This document shows, piece by piece, positions 49,029-57,503 of a DNA stretch of 64,000 bases. The stretch lies in NCBI RefSeq assembly GCF_006715025.1, contig NZ_VFMK01000001.1:62001-126000 (forward strand). Direction: 5' to 3'. The stretch's first letter is position 1. Every line of letters begins with the position of its first letter. The DNA is from Serratia fonticola (GTDB lineage: Bacteria; Pseudomonadota; Gammaproteobacteria; Enterobacterales; Enterobacteriaceae). A program made the translations under genes and the position numbers. Below the pieces are notes generated by a model. The model was not told the DNA's origin. It searched no databases and saw only the letters and a list, made by a program, of their open reading frames with translations.

Positions 49029-49916
49029 ATGGACGCAAAACAGACGCGGCAGGGCATTTTCTTTGCCCTGGCCGCTTATTTTATTTGGGGTATCGCCCCC
49101 GCCTATTTCAAATTGATCCAGCAAGTACCCGCTGACGAGATCCTCACCCACCGGGTAATCTGGTCGTTCTTCTTTATGTTGGGATTGGTGTCACTGGGGC
49201 GAAATTGGCCTAAAGTCCGTGCCGCATGTCAAAACCGTAAACGGCTACTGCTGCTGGCCGTGACTGCGCTGTTGGTCGGAGGCAACTGGCTGCTGTTTAT
49301 CTGGGCGGTGAATAACCACCATATGTTGGAGGCCAGCCTTGGCTATTTCATCAATCCACTGGTGAATGTCTTGCTGGGCATGCTGTTTTTGGGTGAGCGC
49401 TTCCGCCGTATGCAGTGGGTTGCGGTGGCGCTGGCGTTTACCGGGGTACTGGTACAACTGTGGCAATTCGGCTCCTTGCCCATCATCGGGCTCGGCCTGG
49501 CCTTCAGCTTTGCCTTTTATGGCCTGCTGCGCAAAAAGATTGCCATTGATGCGCAAACCGGCATGCTGATCGAAACCCTGTGGCTGTTACCGGTAGCCGC
49601 GATCTACCTGTTCCTGATCGCCGACAGCCCAACCAGCCATCTGAGTGCTAACCCCTGGTCACTGAACCTGCTGCTGATTGCTGCCGGGATTGTGACAACG
49701 GTTCCGCTGCTGTTTTTCACCGCTGCGGCAACCCGTCTTCGCCTCTCTACGCTAGGCTTCTTCCAATACCTCGGGCCAACGCTGATGTTCCTGTTGGCCG
49801 TCACTTTCTATGGCGAAACTATCGGCCAGGATAAACTGGTGACCTTTGGTTTTATCTGGGGGGCGTTAGGGGTATTCACTCTCGATGCGCTGTACCAGCA
49901 ACGTAAGCTACGTTGA
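49029..49916 (+). CDS. rarD: RarD, EamA-family membrane transporter
   Basis: RarD is a ten-span DMT-superfamily permease of uncertain substrate; it was named from chloramphenicol-resistance work. The 295-residue product matches E. coli across MDAKQTRQGIFFALAAYFIW, IAPAYFKLIQQVPADEILTH, FIWAVNNHHMLEASLGYFIN and RLSTLGFFQYLGPTLMFLLA. It converges with the next gene, the stops overlapping by 9 bp on opposite strands. Confidence 0.93.
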   Translation: MDAKQTRQGIFFALAAYFIWGIAPAYFKLIQQVPADEILTHRVIWSFFFMLGLVSLGRNWPKVRAACQNRKRLLLLAVTALLVGGNWLLFIWAVNNHHMLEASLGYFINPLVNVLLGMLFLGERFRRMQWVAVALAFTGVLVQLWQFGSLPIIGLGLAFSFAFYGLLRKKIAIDAQTGMLIETLWLLPVAAIYLFLIADSPTSHLSANPWSLNLLLIAAGIVTTVPLLFFTAAATRLRLSTLGFFQYLGPTLMFLLAVTFYGETIGQDKLVTFGFIWGALGVFTLDALYQQRKLR

Positions 49917-50969
49917 TTGCGCGGGTGTGGCGTGGTTAGAGATAAATCTGGCCATCGCCGGGCCCGTCAGCAAAATAGTAAACAGACGCAGGGTCTGCAT
50001 CGCCATCACGAAGGTGATGTCGACCCGGCTACCTGCTGCAATGATCGCCACGGTATCCAGGCCGCCCGGGCTGGTTGCCAGGTAGGCCGTTAACAAATCG
50101 ACCGGCAGGAACTGAGTCAGCATCCACCCTAATCCCCCGCAAAACAGCATCAACGCCACAATAGAGATCACCATCTGCGGCAAGGTACGTAACGCCAACA
50201 GGAATATCGGCCGGGTGAAACGCAGCCCGACGCTCCAGCCAATCAGGGCATAGGCTAACGCCAGCAACCATTCCGGCACCTGCAACGTCATGGTCCCGGT
50301 AGAATGTAATAGCGCCCCCAGGATCATCGGCAGCATCAGCGCGCCAGATGGAATACGCAAACGTTGCCCCAGCCAGGCGCCGACAACCGCAAGGCCTACA
50401 GTGCCAAGGAAACGCCAGTCCAGCGCGGGGAACCATACCAAGGCAGCGCTACCCTGCCCGGCGTCATCCCCCAGGCCGATACGTGCCACCACCGCGGCGG
50501 CCGTAGCGACAAACAGCACGCGCAGATACTGCATAAATGCTACCAACCGCACATCCGCACCAAAATCGCCCGCCATTGCCACCATTGCCGAGGCTCCGCC
50601 AGGAGAAGAGCCCCATGCGCCGGTTGGCCCTGGTAATCCACTGAAGCGTACCAGGCACCAGCCAGAGACCCCGCTCGCGAGCAGCGTAGCTATCAGGACT
50701 AACAGCACCAGCGGCCAGTCATCAAGCAAAGGGGTGAGGATATCGGGAGAAAGGCTTTGGGCAATCATGCAGCCCAACACCGCTTGCGCAGCGATAAAAT
50801 AGGGGGCGGGAATACGAACCGAAGCGCCAAACAAACCCATCGCTACGCCAACGATCATCGGCCCCAGCAACAGCGCGGCAGGAACATGGAAGATCTGCAA
50901 AACTCCCCCCAGCACCAGCGAGGTCAACAACAGGATCGTCCATTGGATGAGGCGGGGGAAACTCTCCAT
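49908..50969 (-). CDS. AbrB-family (DUF/AmoA-like) membrane protein
   Basis: The 353-residue, highly hydrophobic product has two AbrB-type duplicated membrane domains. Their signature loops are GVLQIFHVPAALLLGPMIVG with APYFIAAQAVLGCMIAQSL, and the second-half LGQRLRIPSGALMLPMILGA with ALIGWSVGLRFTRP. Each half has a motif in its core (TGAWGSSPGGASAMVAMAGD, and YLATSPGGLDTVAIIAAGS). The family is linked to small-molecule export or membrane regulation but is not characterised. The ATG at 50969 is preferred over a TTG one codon earlier. E. coli lacks this gene between rarD and corA. Confidence 0.85.
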   Translation of the reverse strand: MESFPRLIQWTILLLTSLVLGGVLQIFHVPAALLLGPMIVGVAMGLFGASVRIPAPYFIAAQAVLGCMIAQSLSPDILTPLLDDWPLVLLVLIATLLASGVSGWCLVRFSGLPGPTGAWGSSPGGASAMVAMAGDFGADVRLVAFMQYLRVLFVATAAAVVARIGLGDDAGQGSAALVWFPALDWRFLGTVGLAVVGAWLGQRLRIPSGALMLPMILGALLHSTGTMTLQVPEWLLALAYALIGWSVGLRFTRPIFLLALRTLPQMVISIVALMLFCGGLGWMLTQFLPVDLLTAYLATSPGGLDTVAIIAAGSRVDITFVMAMQTLRLFTILLTGPAMARFISNHATPAQST

Positions 50970-51099
50970 CAAAGTTCATGCCTTACGAACCGATAATCAG
51001 AGGCGATATTCTACCTCCATTTAGCGGTAGAACGGGGAGTGATTGATGAAAAAGAGGGCGGTGATATAAACCACCGCCCGAAGCGAATATGAGCCGTTT

Positions 51100-52050
51100 T
51101 TAAAGCCAGTTTTTGCGTTTGAAATAGAGGTAAGGCGCCAGCCCTGCCACAAGCATCAAGCAAATAGCACCAGGGTAGCCGAAGGACCAGCGCAGCTCTG
51201 GCATAAACTCAAAGTTCATCCCGTAGCTCGACGCCACCAGCGTTGGCGGCAGGAAAACCACCGAGACCACCGAGAAGATCTTGATGATGCGGTTCTGTTC
51301 GATGTTGATAAAGCCCATCGCTGCCTGCATCAGGAAGTTGACCTTCTGGAACAGGGATTCGTTGTGTGGCAACAGGGATTCGATATCACGCAATATCTCA
51401 CGCGCCTGCTCCAACTGGCTAGTAGGCAAACGGGCCTTACGCACCAGGAAATTCAACGCACGCTGAGTATCCATCAGACACAGCCGAACCTTCCAGCCCA
51501 CGTCTTCCAGCTCTGCCAGTGTGGACAGCGCTTCGTCATACTCATCGCCCTGATGGCCTTCCATAATCACCCGACTGAGCTTTTCCAGATCGCTGTAGAT
51601 GTTCTCGATCTCATCGGCCAACTGTTCGATCTTGGTTTCAAACAGGTCCAGCAACAGCTCGTAAGCGTTGCCATCCACCATTTTCATGTTACGCGCACGC
51701 ATCCGGTAAAGACGGAAAGCGGGCAGTTCGCGTTCACGCAAGGTATACAGGCGGCCATCGCGGATAGTAAAGGCGACGGTTGAGTTGCCGGCATGATCTT
51801 CTGCATCTTCGAAGTAGAAAAAGGAGTGGATATGCAGGCCGTCATCGTCTTCAAAGAAACGGGCAGAGGCTTCGATATCATCCAATTCCGGGCGTGTTGC
51901 CAGGCTCTGACCCAATTCATTTTGCACGCGCTCGCGTTCGCCTTCCTCCGGCTCAACCAGATCCACCCACAGCGACGAGGTTAAATCATCTGAATCATCC
52001 AACTCCAGACGGGATAAGCGACTGTTATCTAATTTGAAAGCGCTTAGCAT
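51100..52050 (-). CDS. corA: CorA, magnesium/cobalt/nickel transporter
   Basis: CorA is the constitutive pentameric Mg2+ channel of the inner membrane. The 316-residue product equals E. coli CorA in length and is nearly identical from DIEASARFFEDDDGLHIHSF onward. It has the long cytoplasmic helix, TM1 with IKIFSVVSVVFLPPTLVASS, the GMN selectivity signature (YGMNFEFMPEL) and a basic KRKNWL end. The ATG at 52050, with AGGGAG upstream, aligns with E. coli; a longer in-frame start at 52086 is not conserved. Confidence 0.97.
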   Translation of the reverse strand: MLSAFKLDNSRLSRLELDDSDDLTSSLWVDLVEPEEGERERVQNELGQSLATRPELDDIEASARFFEDDDGLHIHSFFYFEDAEDHAGNSTVAFTIRDGRLYTLRERELPAFRLYRMRARNMKMVDGNAYELLLDLFETKIEQLADEIENIYSDLEKLSRVIMEGHQGDEYDEALSTLAELEDVGWKVRLCLMDTQRALNFLVRKARLPTSQLEQAREILRDIESLLPHNESLFQKVNFLMQAAMGFINIEQNRIIKIFSVVSVVFLPPTLVASSYGMNFEFMPELRWSFGYPGAICLMLVAGLAPYLYFKRKNWL

Positions 52051-52217
52051 GTGCCAGAAACTCCCTAATGGTGACAGGGTAGACAACGCGTTGAAGCACA
52101 GAAATCGAGGGGGGATATAAAAACCTGCTCGTTCCAGACCATAAGGAGATCTGACTCAGAGCGACACTTAAGAGGGTCGCCGACAACCACGAAGGGTATC
52201 AGCTCAATGGGATAGCC

Positions 52218-52307
52218 TTAGAAGTTATACCTGCTTTCCAGGTCTGTGAGCCAGTATCTACTGGGTGTGTCCAAGGCGTATGTCCTCATTGATAATCGTG
52301 CGCGCAT
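52218..52307 (-). CDS. Candidate leader peptide in the corA 5' region
   Basis: A 29-codon frame (MRARLSMRTYALDTPSRYW then LTDLESRYNF) lies about 170 bp upstream of corA, just downstream of a strong promoter. Because transcription should begin near or after its first ATG, the likelier start is a TTG (giving LDTPSRYWLTDLESRYNF, 18 codons) placed 8 bp after GAGGA. Salmonella corA has a leader ORF, corL, that controls Rho-dependent termination. I could not compare the sequences, so equivalence is only a suggestion. Confidence 0.35.
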   Translation of the reverse strand: MRARLSMRTYALDTPSRYWLTDLESRYNF

Positions 52308-52335
52308 GTTACGCCGAGAAGAAAAAGCCTGTCAA
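52306..52335 (-). promoter_or_regulatory. Sigma-70 promoter of corA
   Basis: On the minus strand TTGACA (52335-52330) and TAACAT (52311-52306) are separated by 18 bp, an excellent match. The transcript would carry a leader of about 250 nt before corA. The remaining part of the 446-bp gap to the cupin gene (52336-52496) shows no other clear feature. Confidence 0.75.
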
Positions 52336-52496
52336 CCGGTTAGGCCGCATAATCGCGCAACAATTCATCATGGTCGCGACAGCTTGGTCATGCAGTTGTA
52401 ACAAAGCGATAAAGCACAGAAAAACACGTAGCAATCCCTGAAGCTCCGCCGGATAATTGCTAAAATTAGCGCACAAAAATATTGCGGATTGACGAA

Positions 52497-52970
52497 ATGA
52501 AACAGATTACCGCCCACGACCTGACAACGATGAGCGAACAAGCTACCAAAGTGCCGCGTTTACGCGCTCATCGTACGTTGCATGAAGAACTGAGCGATCC
52601 GGTACAACGCCTGGCTATCGCCATGGAACCAGGCACTTACATTCGCCCGCATCGCCACCCGCAGACCTGGGAGTTGCTCACTGCGCTGCGTGGCCGTTTC
52701 GTGGTACTGCAGTTCAACGACGCAGGCGAGGTCACCCAGCGAACCTTACTGGGCGAAGAAACCAAAGTGCTGGAGATGCCCGCGCTCACCTGGCATGCCG
52801 TGCTGTCTGTCGATCCCGGTGGTGTGGTATTTGAAGTGAAACAGGGCCCATATCAGGCACTCACCGAAGAAGATTGCATGCAATGGGCACCACCGGAGGG
52901 TGGTGAGGGGATTGAAGCGGTAATGCGCTGGTATGCCACCGCGAAAGTGGGCGACCGTTTCGCTCACTGA
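52497..52970 (+). CDS. WbuC-type cupin-fold metalloprotein
   Basis: The 157-residue product is a single-domain cupin. The metal-binding motif region reads YIRPHRHPQTWELLTALRGR (His, His and Glu), followed by the second motif ALTWHAVLSVDPGGVVFEVK (His). An N-terminal helical segment (MKQITAHDLTTMSEQATKVP, RLRAHRTLHEELSDPVQRLA) matches the WbuC family found beside O-antigen genes in some E. coli and singly elsewhere. Substrate and function are unknown. The ATG at 52497 has only a weak ribosome site. Confidence 0.8.
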   Translation: MKQITAHDLTTMSEQATKVPRLRAHRTLHEELSDPVQRLAIAMEPGTYIRPHRHPQTWELLTALRGRFVVLQFNDAGEVTQRTLLGEETKVLEMPALTWHAVLSVDPGGVVFEVKQGPYQALTEEDCMQWAPPEGGEGIEAVMRWYATAKVGDRFAH

Positions 52971-52971
52971 G

Positions 52972-53464
52972 CCCCTCATCCTACCCCTCTTCCACTGGGA
53001 GAGGGTACCGATCGAGATGACCTGAAAGAACGGTGATACATCATGTGATTTTGTTGGCTCACCTTAGACGAAGGGAAGCTCAAGTCTTGCTGAGATTATC
53101 TTCCTCTTCCAACGGAACAGAGACTACCAGCTCCCTCTCCCTGCGGGAGAGGGTACCGATCGAGATGGCCTGAAAGAACGGTGATACATCATGTGATTTT
53201 GTTGACTCACCTTAGACGAAGGGAAGCTCAAGTCTTGCTGAGATTATCTTCTTTCTTCCAACGGAGCAGAGACTACCAGCTCCCTCTCCCTGCGGGAGAG
53301 GGTACCGATCGAGATAGCCTGAAAGAACGGTGATACATCATGTGATTCTGTTGGCTCACCTTAGACGAAGGGAAGCTCAAGTCTTGCTGAGATTATCTTC
53401 CTCTTCCAACGGAGCAGAGACTACCAGCTCCCTCTCCCTGTGGGAGAGGGTTGGGGTGAGGGGA
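52972..53464. repeat. BIME-like array with a 148-bp tandem unit (three copies)
   Basis: Hairpins of the form CTCCCTCTCCCTGCGGGAGA occur four times. The GAGGGTACC mark falls at 53001, 53149 and 53298, with a final GAGGGT at 53446, spacing 148-149 bp. The three intervening units are almost identical, including the phrase AAGGGAAGCTCAAGTCTTGC and ACGGAGCAGAGACTACCAG. The outer ends CCCCTCATCCTACCCCTC and GAGAGGGTTGGGGTGAGGGG are inverted copies. The array fills the space between the convergent cupin gene and uvrD; nothing in it looks coding. Confidence 0.88.
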
Positions 53465-53466
53465 CG

Positions 53467-55629
53467 CTACACCGTCTCCAGCTTGGCATAGGCTGCCACC
53501 AGCCACTTGATACCTTCCCCCTGAAACGCGATTTGCAAGCGGCTGTGTTCACCGCTGCCTTCCAGGTTGACAATGGTTCCTTCGCCAAACTTGGCATGGC
53601 GCACGCGCTGCCCGAGCTTATAGCCCGTATCATTTTCACTGATCGGCGTCCCCATCCGACGGTGGCTCACCGAGCGTGATACGCTGGCCCGCAGGCGTAC
53701 CTCTTCCACGCACTCTTCCGGGATCTCACCGATAAAACGTGAGGGGCGGTGATACACTTCTTTTCCATACAGACGGCGGGTTTCCGCATAGGTCAGCGTC
53801 AGTTTCTGCATCGCACGGGTCAGGCCAACGTAGGCCAGACGGCGCTCTTCCTCCAGACGGCCGCCTTCATCCAGTGACATCTGGCTTGGGAACATGCCCT
53901 CTTCCATACCCACGATAAACACCTGACGGAACTCCAGCCCCTTGGCCGAGTGCAGCGTCATCAGCTGTACCGCGTCCTGATAGGCGTCGGCTTGCCCTTC
54001 TCCCGCTTCCAGTGCGGCATGGGACAGGAAGGCCTGCAGCGGCATCAGGTCCTGATCTTCATCCTGATAACTGTATTGGCGAGTGGCCGTCACCAGTTCC
54101 TCAAGGTTCTCAATTCGCGCCTGACCCTTCTCGCCTTTTTCCTGCTCATACATGATAAACAGCCCGGAATCGCGTATCACCCGGTCAGTCTGCACATGCA
54201 GCGGCATGTCTGCCGTTTCGTGGGCCAATGAATCGACCAACTCAAGAAAGCGCTGCAGGGAAGACGCCGCGCGGCCAGCCAGTACTTTATCTTGCAGCAG
54301 TGCGCGCGTTGCTTGCCATAACGTCAATTGACGATCGCGCGCGGTCTGGCGCACCACGTCAAGCGTACGATCGCCAATCCCCCGCGTTGGGGTATTCACC
54401 ACGCGCTCAAAGGCGGCATCATCGTTACGGTTGGCGATCAGGCGCAGGTAAGCCAACGCATCCTTGATCTCCTGACGCTCGAAGAAGCGCATTCCGCCGT
54501 AGATACGGTAAGGCATAGCCGTTTGCAGCAAAGCCTCTTCCAGCACGCGCGACTGGGCATTACTGCGGTACAAAATGGCGCAGTCATTTAACGCACCGCC
54601 GTTGTCTTGCCAGGCCTTGATGCGATTTACCACAAAGCGTGCTTCATCCAGTTCGTTGAATGCACAATAAATTGAGATCGGTTCGCCCTCGGCCCCTTCG
54701 GTCCACAGGTTTTTCCCCATACGCCCGTCGTTATTGGCAATCAGGGTATTCGCCGCCTTCAGGATATTGCTGGTCGAACGGTAATTCTGTTCCAGGCGAA
54801 CCGTTTCTGCCCCTGGGAAATCCTTCAGGAAGCGCTGAATATTTTCTACCTGCGCTCCGCGCCAGCCGTAAATAGACTGATCGTCATCACCCACGATCAT
54901 CACGTTGGCCTTATCGCCTGCCAACAGGCGGATCCAGGCATATTGAATACGGTTGGTATCCTGGAATTCGTCCACCAGAATATTGGTGAAGCGTTCGCGA
55001 TAATGATTGAGGATATGCGGCTTGTTCAGCCACAGTTCATGGGCGCGCAGCAGTAATTCGGCAAAGTCCACCAGCCCGGCGCGATCGCAGGCTTCCTGAT
55101 AAGCCTGATAGATCCGCAGCCAGGTGGCTTCTACCGGATTGCCGTAGCTTTCAATATGCTGCGGGCGCAGGCCGTCGTCTTTTTTGCCGTTGATGTACCA
55201 CATCGCCTGACGCGGCGGCCATTGCTTCTCATCAATGTTCAATGCCCGCACGATGCGTTTAAGCAGACGCAGTTGATCTTCGCTGTCGAGGATCTGGAAA
55301 TCCTGCGGCAGGTTGGCGTCCATATGGTGAGCGCGCAGCAAGCGATGAGCCAGGCCGTGGAAAGTACCGATCCACATGCCGCCCTGGCTGGTGCCAATCA
55401 GGTGTTCAATACGGTGGCGCATTTCCGCCGCCGCCTTGTTGGTGAAGGTCACGGCCATGATGGAGTAAGGCGAGCAGTTCTCTACCGCCAAGAGCCAGGC
55501 AATGCGATGCACCAGCACCCGGGTCTTTCCGCTGCCTGCACCGGCCAGCACCAACAGGTTGCTGCGTGGCGCAGCCACGGCTTCGCGTTGTTTATCATTC
55601 ATGCTGTCGAGCAGATCGGAAACGTCCAT
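53467..55629 (-). CDS. uvrD: UvrD, DNA helicase II
   Basis: UvrD is the 3'-5' superfamily 1 helicase of nucleotide excision repair and methyl-directed mismatch repair. The 720-residue product equals E. coli in length. It has Walker A LAGAGSGKTRVLVHRI, VDEFQDTN, DDDQSIYGWRGA, LEQNYRST, MTLHSAKGLEF and the C-terminal Tudor-like RNA-polymerase-binding region (GYKLGQRVRHAKFGEGTIVN). The ATG at 55629 matches the E. coli start. A LexA box lies 50 bp upstream, so SOS induction is expected. Confidence 0.97.
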   Translation of the reverse strand: MDVSDLLDSMNDKQREAVAAPRSNLLVLAGAGSGKTRVLVHRIAWLLAVENCSPYSIMAVTFTNKAAAEMRHRIEHLIGTSQGGMWIGTFHGLAHRLLRAHHMDANLPQDFQILDSEDQLRLLKRIVRALNIDEKQWPPRQAMWYINGKKDDGLRPQHIESYGNPVEATWLRIYQAYQEACDRAGLVDFAELLLRAHELWLNKPHILNHYRERFTNILVDEFQDTNRIQYAWIRLLAGDKANVMIVGDDDQSIYGWRGAQVENIQRFLKDFPGAETVRLEQNYRSTSNILKAANTLIANNDGRMGKNLWTEGAEGEPISIYCAFNELDEARFVVNRIKAWQDNGGALNDCAILYRSNAQSRVLEEALLQTAMPYRIYGGMRFFERQEIKDALAYLRLIANRNDDAAFERVVNTPTRGIGDRTLDVVRQTARDRQLTLWQATRALLQDKVLAGRAASSLQRFLELVDSLAHETADMPLHVQTDRVIRDSGLFIMYEQEKGEKGQARIENLEELVTATRQYSYQDEDQDLMPLQAFLSHAALEAGEGQADAYQDAVQLMTLHSAKGLEFRQVFIVGMEEGMFPSQMSLDEGGRLEEERRLAYVGLTRAMQKLTLTYAETRRLYGKEVYHRPSRFIGEIPEECVEEVRLRASVSRSVSHRRMGTPISENDTGYKLGQRVRHAKFGEGTIVNLEGSGEHSRLQIAFQGEGIKWLVAAYAKLETV

Positions 55630-55678
55630 AGGCACCACTAATTGGTAAAGGGAAAACCCGTCTTCCGCGCGCTTTCCA

Positions 55679-55694
55679 CTGGGGATTTATACAG
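55679..55694 (-). promoter_or_regulatory. LexA box of uvrD
   Basis: On the minus strand CTGTATAAATCCCCAG keeps the CTG-N10-CAG pattern and most of the AT-rich core. It resembles the E. coli uvrD SOS box (CTGTATATATACCCAG). It overlaps a TATAAA promoter-like sequence 50 bp upstream of the start. Confidence 0.85.
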
Positions 55695-55708
55695 ATTCAG
55701 ACAGGGAT

Positions 55709-55880
55709 TATACCCGAAATAATTGAAGTTGCAGCAAGGCGGCAAGCGCTGGCCCGCAAGGTGAACCTCATTGATGAGGTTCATCATCCTCAGGAGCTTA
55801 CTCCAGTAAGTGCCAGTAAGTGACTGAGGTGAACACACGTAGCCAACACCGCTGCGGCTTCAAGTATGAAGGGGATTATA
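55709..55880 (+). repeat. ERIC element overlapping the yigB stop
   Basis: The left end TATACCCGAAATAATTGAAG, the core CATCCTCAGGAGCTTACTCC / AGTAAGTGACTGAGGTGAAC and the right end GCGGCTTCAAGTATGAAGGG match ERIC, with an added hairpin segment (GGTGAACCTC / GAGGTTCATC). The terminal GATTATA includes the yigB stop codon (55876-55878). Confidence 0.85.
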
Positions 55881-56592
55881 ATAATGCTGTCAACGATGCC
55901 AACTGAGCGATCTCAATATGTGGCAGCAGACGGCTGTCATCAACCTGCATCAAACTACGTTGGCGGTCGTTGATCCAGCAGGCTTGCAGGCCAGAGCGCA
56001 GCGCGCCAGCAACGTCGGTAGTCAGGTCATCCCCCACATGCAGAATATGCTCGGGTGCAATACCCAGCCTTTGCGCAGCCAATTGATACATATCCTGATA
56101 CGGCTTGGCACGGCCATCGGGGCCGGAACGCAACACAAACTGGAAATAGTCCTCCAGCCCGCACTGGGCCGGATCGGCATTGCCGTTGGTGATCGCCACC
56201 AGCGGATAGCGTTGCCCCAGTGCCTGTAAGGTCGTATGGGTAGCTTGCGGCACATCGATACGGCTGCGCCACAAGGCAAAGTTCTGCATGGCGGCGTCGG
56301 CACCAATGGCTGCTTCCGCGTCGCGTAATCCCTGACGGCTCAGCGCCAGATGAACAGCACGCCATCGCCATTGGGTAACGTCGTGGTAAATCTCGGGGTC
56401 CTGCTCACGCAGTTCCTGACGCAAGCGGTGAAAATCCGCCGACTGAAACTGGCTCAGCCCAGGATGGTAGCGCTGTAAAAAGGCTACCGACTGCTGTTCG
56501 GTCTGTTTAATGACCGGGCGATTGTCATACAACGTATCGTCCAGATCGAAAGTGAACGCTGCCAGCCGACGCAGCGGGCGATAAAAACGCAT
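55876..56592 (-). CDS. yigB: YigB, HAD-family FMN phosphatase
   Basis: YigB dephosphorylates FMN (5-amino-6-(5-phosphoribitylamino)uracil phosphatase activity is also reported for the family), acting in riboflavin metabolism. The 238-residue product has motif I TFDLDDTLYDNRP, motif II VAITNGNADP, and HVGDDLTTDVAGALRSGLQACW. It overlaps xerC by 1 bp, as in E. coli, where xerC and yigB precede uvrD. Its stop codon lies inside the end of an ERIC element. Confidence 0.94.
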   Translation of the reverse strand: MRFYRPLRRLAAFTFDLDDTLYDNRPVIKQTEQQSVAFLQRYHPGLSQFQSADFHRLRQELREQDPEIYHDVTQWRWRAVHLALSRQGLRDAEAAIGADAAMQNFALWRSRIDVPQATHTTLQALGQRYPLVAITNGNADPAQCGLEDYFQFVLRSGPDGRAKPYQDMYQLAAQRLGIAPEHILHVGDDLTTDVAGALRSGLQACWINDRQRSLMQVDDSRLLPHIEIAQLASLTALL

Positions 56593-57503
56593 CAGGATTT
56601 CCCCCGTTTGGCACGTGGATGGGCCGCATCATACACATTCGCCAGATGTTGAAAGTCGAGGTGGGTATAGATTTGCGTAGTGGTCAGGTTGGCATGGCCC
56701 AATAATTCCTGCACAGCGCGCAGATCGCCACTCGATTCCAGCATATGGGTAGCAAAAGAGTGGCGCAGTTTGTGCGGGTGGATATGGCTGTTGACGCCCT
56801 GTTTCACCCCCCACTCGGCAAAACGCTTCTGCACGTTACGCGCTGAGATGCGTTTCCCCTGGTTGGAGAGAAACATCGCATCATCCTGCGGCGCAAACAG
56901 ATCGCGCAGCGCCAACCAGTGCGCTAACCAGATCGCTGCCGTGCGGCCAATCGGCAATTTACGCTCTTTGCTGCCTTTCCCCATGACCCAGATTTCACCC
57001 GCAGCCAAATCGACGTGGCGGCAATCCAAACCAACCAGTTCGGCAAGACGCAACCCGGCACCGTACATCACTTCAAGCATGGCGCGATCGCGTACCGCCA
57101 GCGGATCGTTGAGATCGATATCCAGCAGTTGGTTCATTTCGTCGACGTCGAGATTCTTTGGCAAATGGCGGCCACTGCGTGGCGTGCGGATCCCTTTAGC
57201 GGGGTTGGCATTTAATACCCCCTGGCTGACCAGCCAGTCCAGAAAGCTACGCAGCGCCGAGAGGCGCAACGCCAGACTGGAAGATTGCAACCCGGCACGC
57301 TTACTGCGGGCGGCCAGTTGACGCACTCTGGCCGCATCCAGCATCGGCCATTCGCTGACGCCCAGATCGGCAGCCATCGTTATCAAGGCCTGCAACTGGC
57401 GTGAGTAGCTGGTCTGCGTCAGCGGGCTAAGCTGGCGCTCCACTTTCAGATAACGCAGGAAAGCGTCCACCGGCTGCTGCAGGCTGGCCGCTGAGGAAGT
57501 CAT
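56592..57503 (-). CDS. xerC: XerC, tyrosine recombinase
   Basis: XerC with XerD resolves chromosome dimers at dif and plasmid multimers at cer-type sites. The 303-residue product has the SAM-like N-terminal domain and a catalytic domain with Arg in YGAGLRLAELVGL, Lys in VMGKGSKERKLPIG, HPHKLRHSFATHML (His and Arg), and GHANLTTTQIYTHLD with the nucleophilic Tyr. It overlaps yigA by 4 bp and yigB by 1 bp. Confidence 0.97.
   Translation of the reverse strand: MTSSAASLQQPVDAFLRYLKVERQLSPLTQTSYSRQLQALITMAADLGVSEWPMLDAARVRQLAARSKRAGLQSSSLALRLSALRSFLDWLVSQGVLNANPAKGIRTPRSGRHLPKNLDVDEMNQLLDIDLNDPLAVRDRAMLEVMYGAGLRLAELVGLDCRHVDLAAGEIWVMGKGSKERKLPIGRTAAIWLAHWLALRDLFAPQDDAMFLSNQGKRISARNVQKRFAEWGVKQGVNSHIHPHKLRHSFATHMLESSGDLRAVQELLGHANLTTTQIYTHLDFQHLANVYDAAHPRAKRGKS

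Noticed and set aside
52190..52270. ERIC-like look in the corA leader (AAGGGTATC, GTTATACC)
   Set aside because: No matching inverted ends or core; better explained as ordinary leader RNA.
52972..53464. Possible CRISPR array
   Set aside because: The repeated unit is about 148 bp and nearly identical throughout, with no short direct repeats separated by unique spacers and no cas genes nearby.
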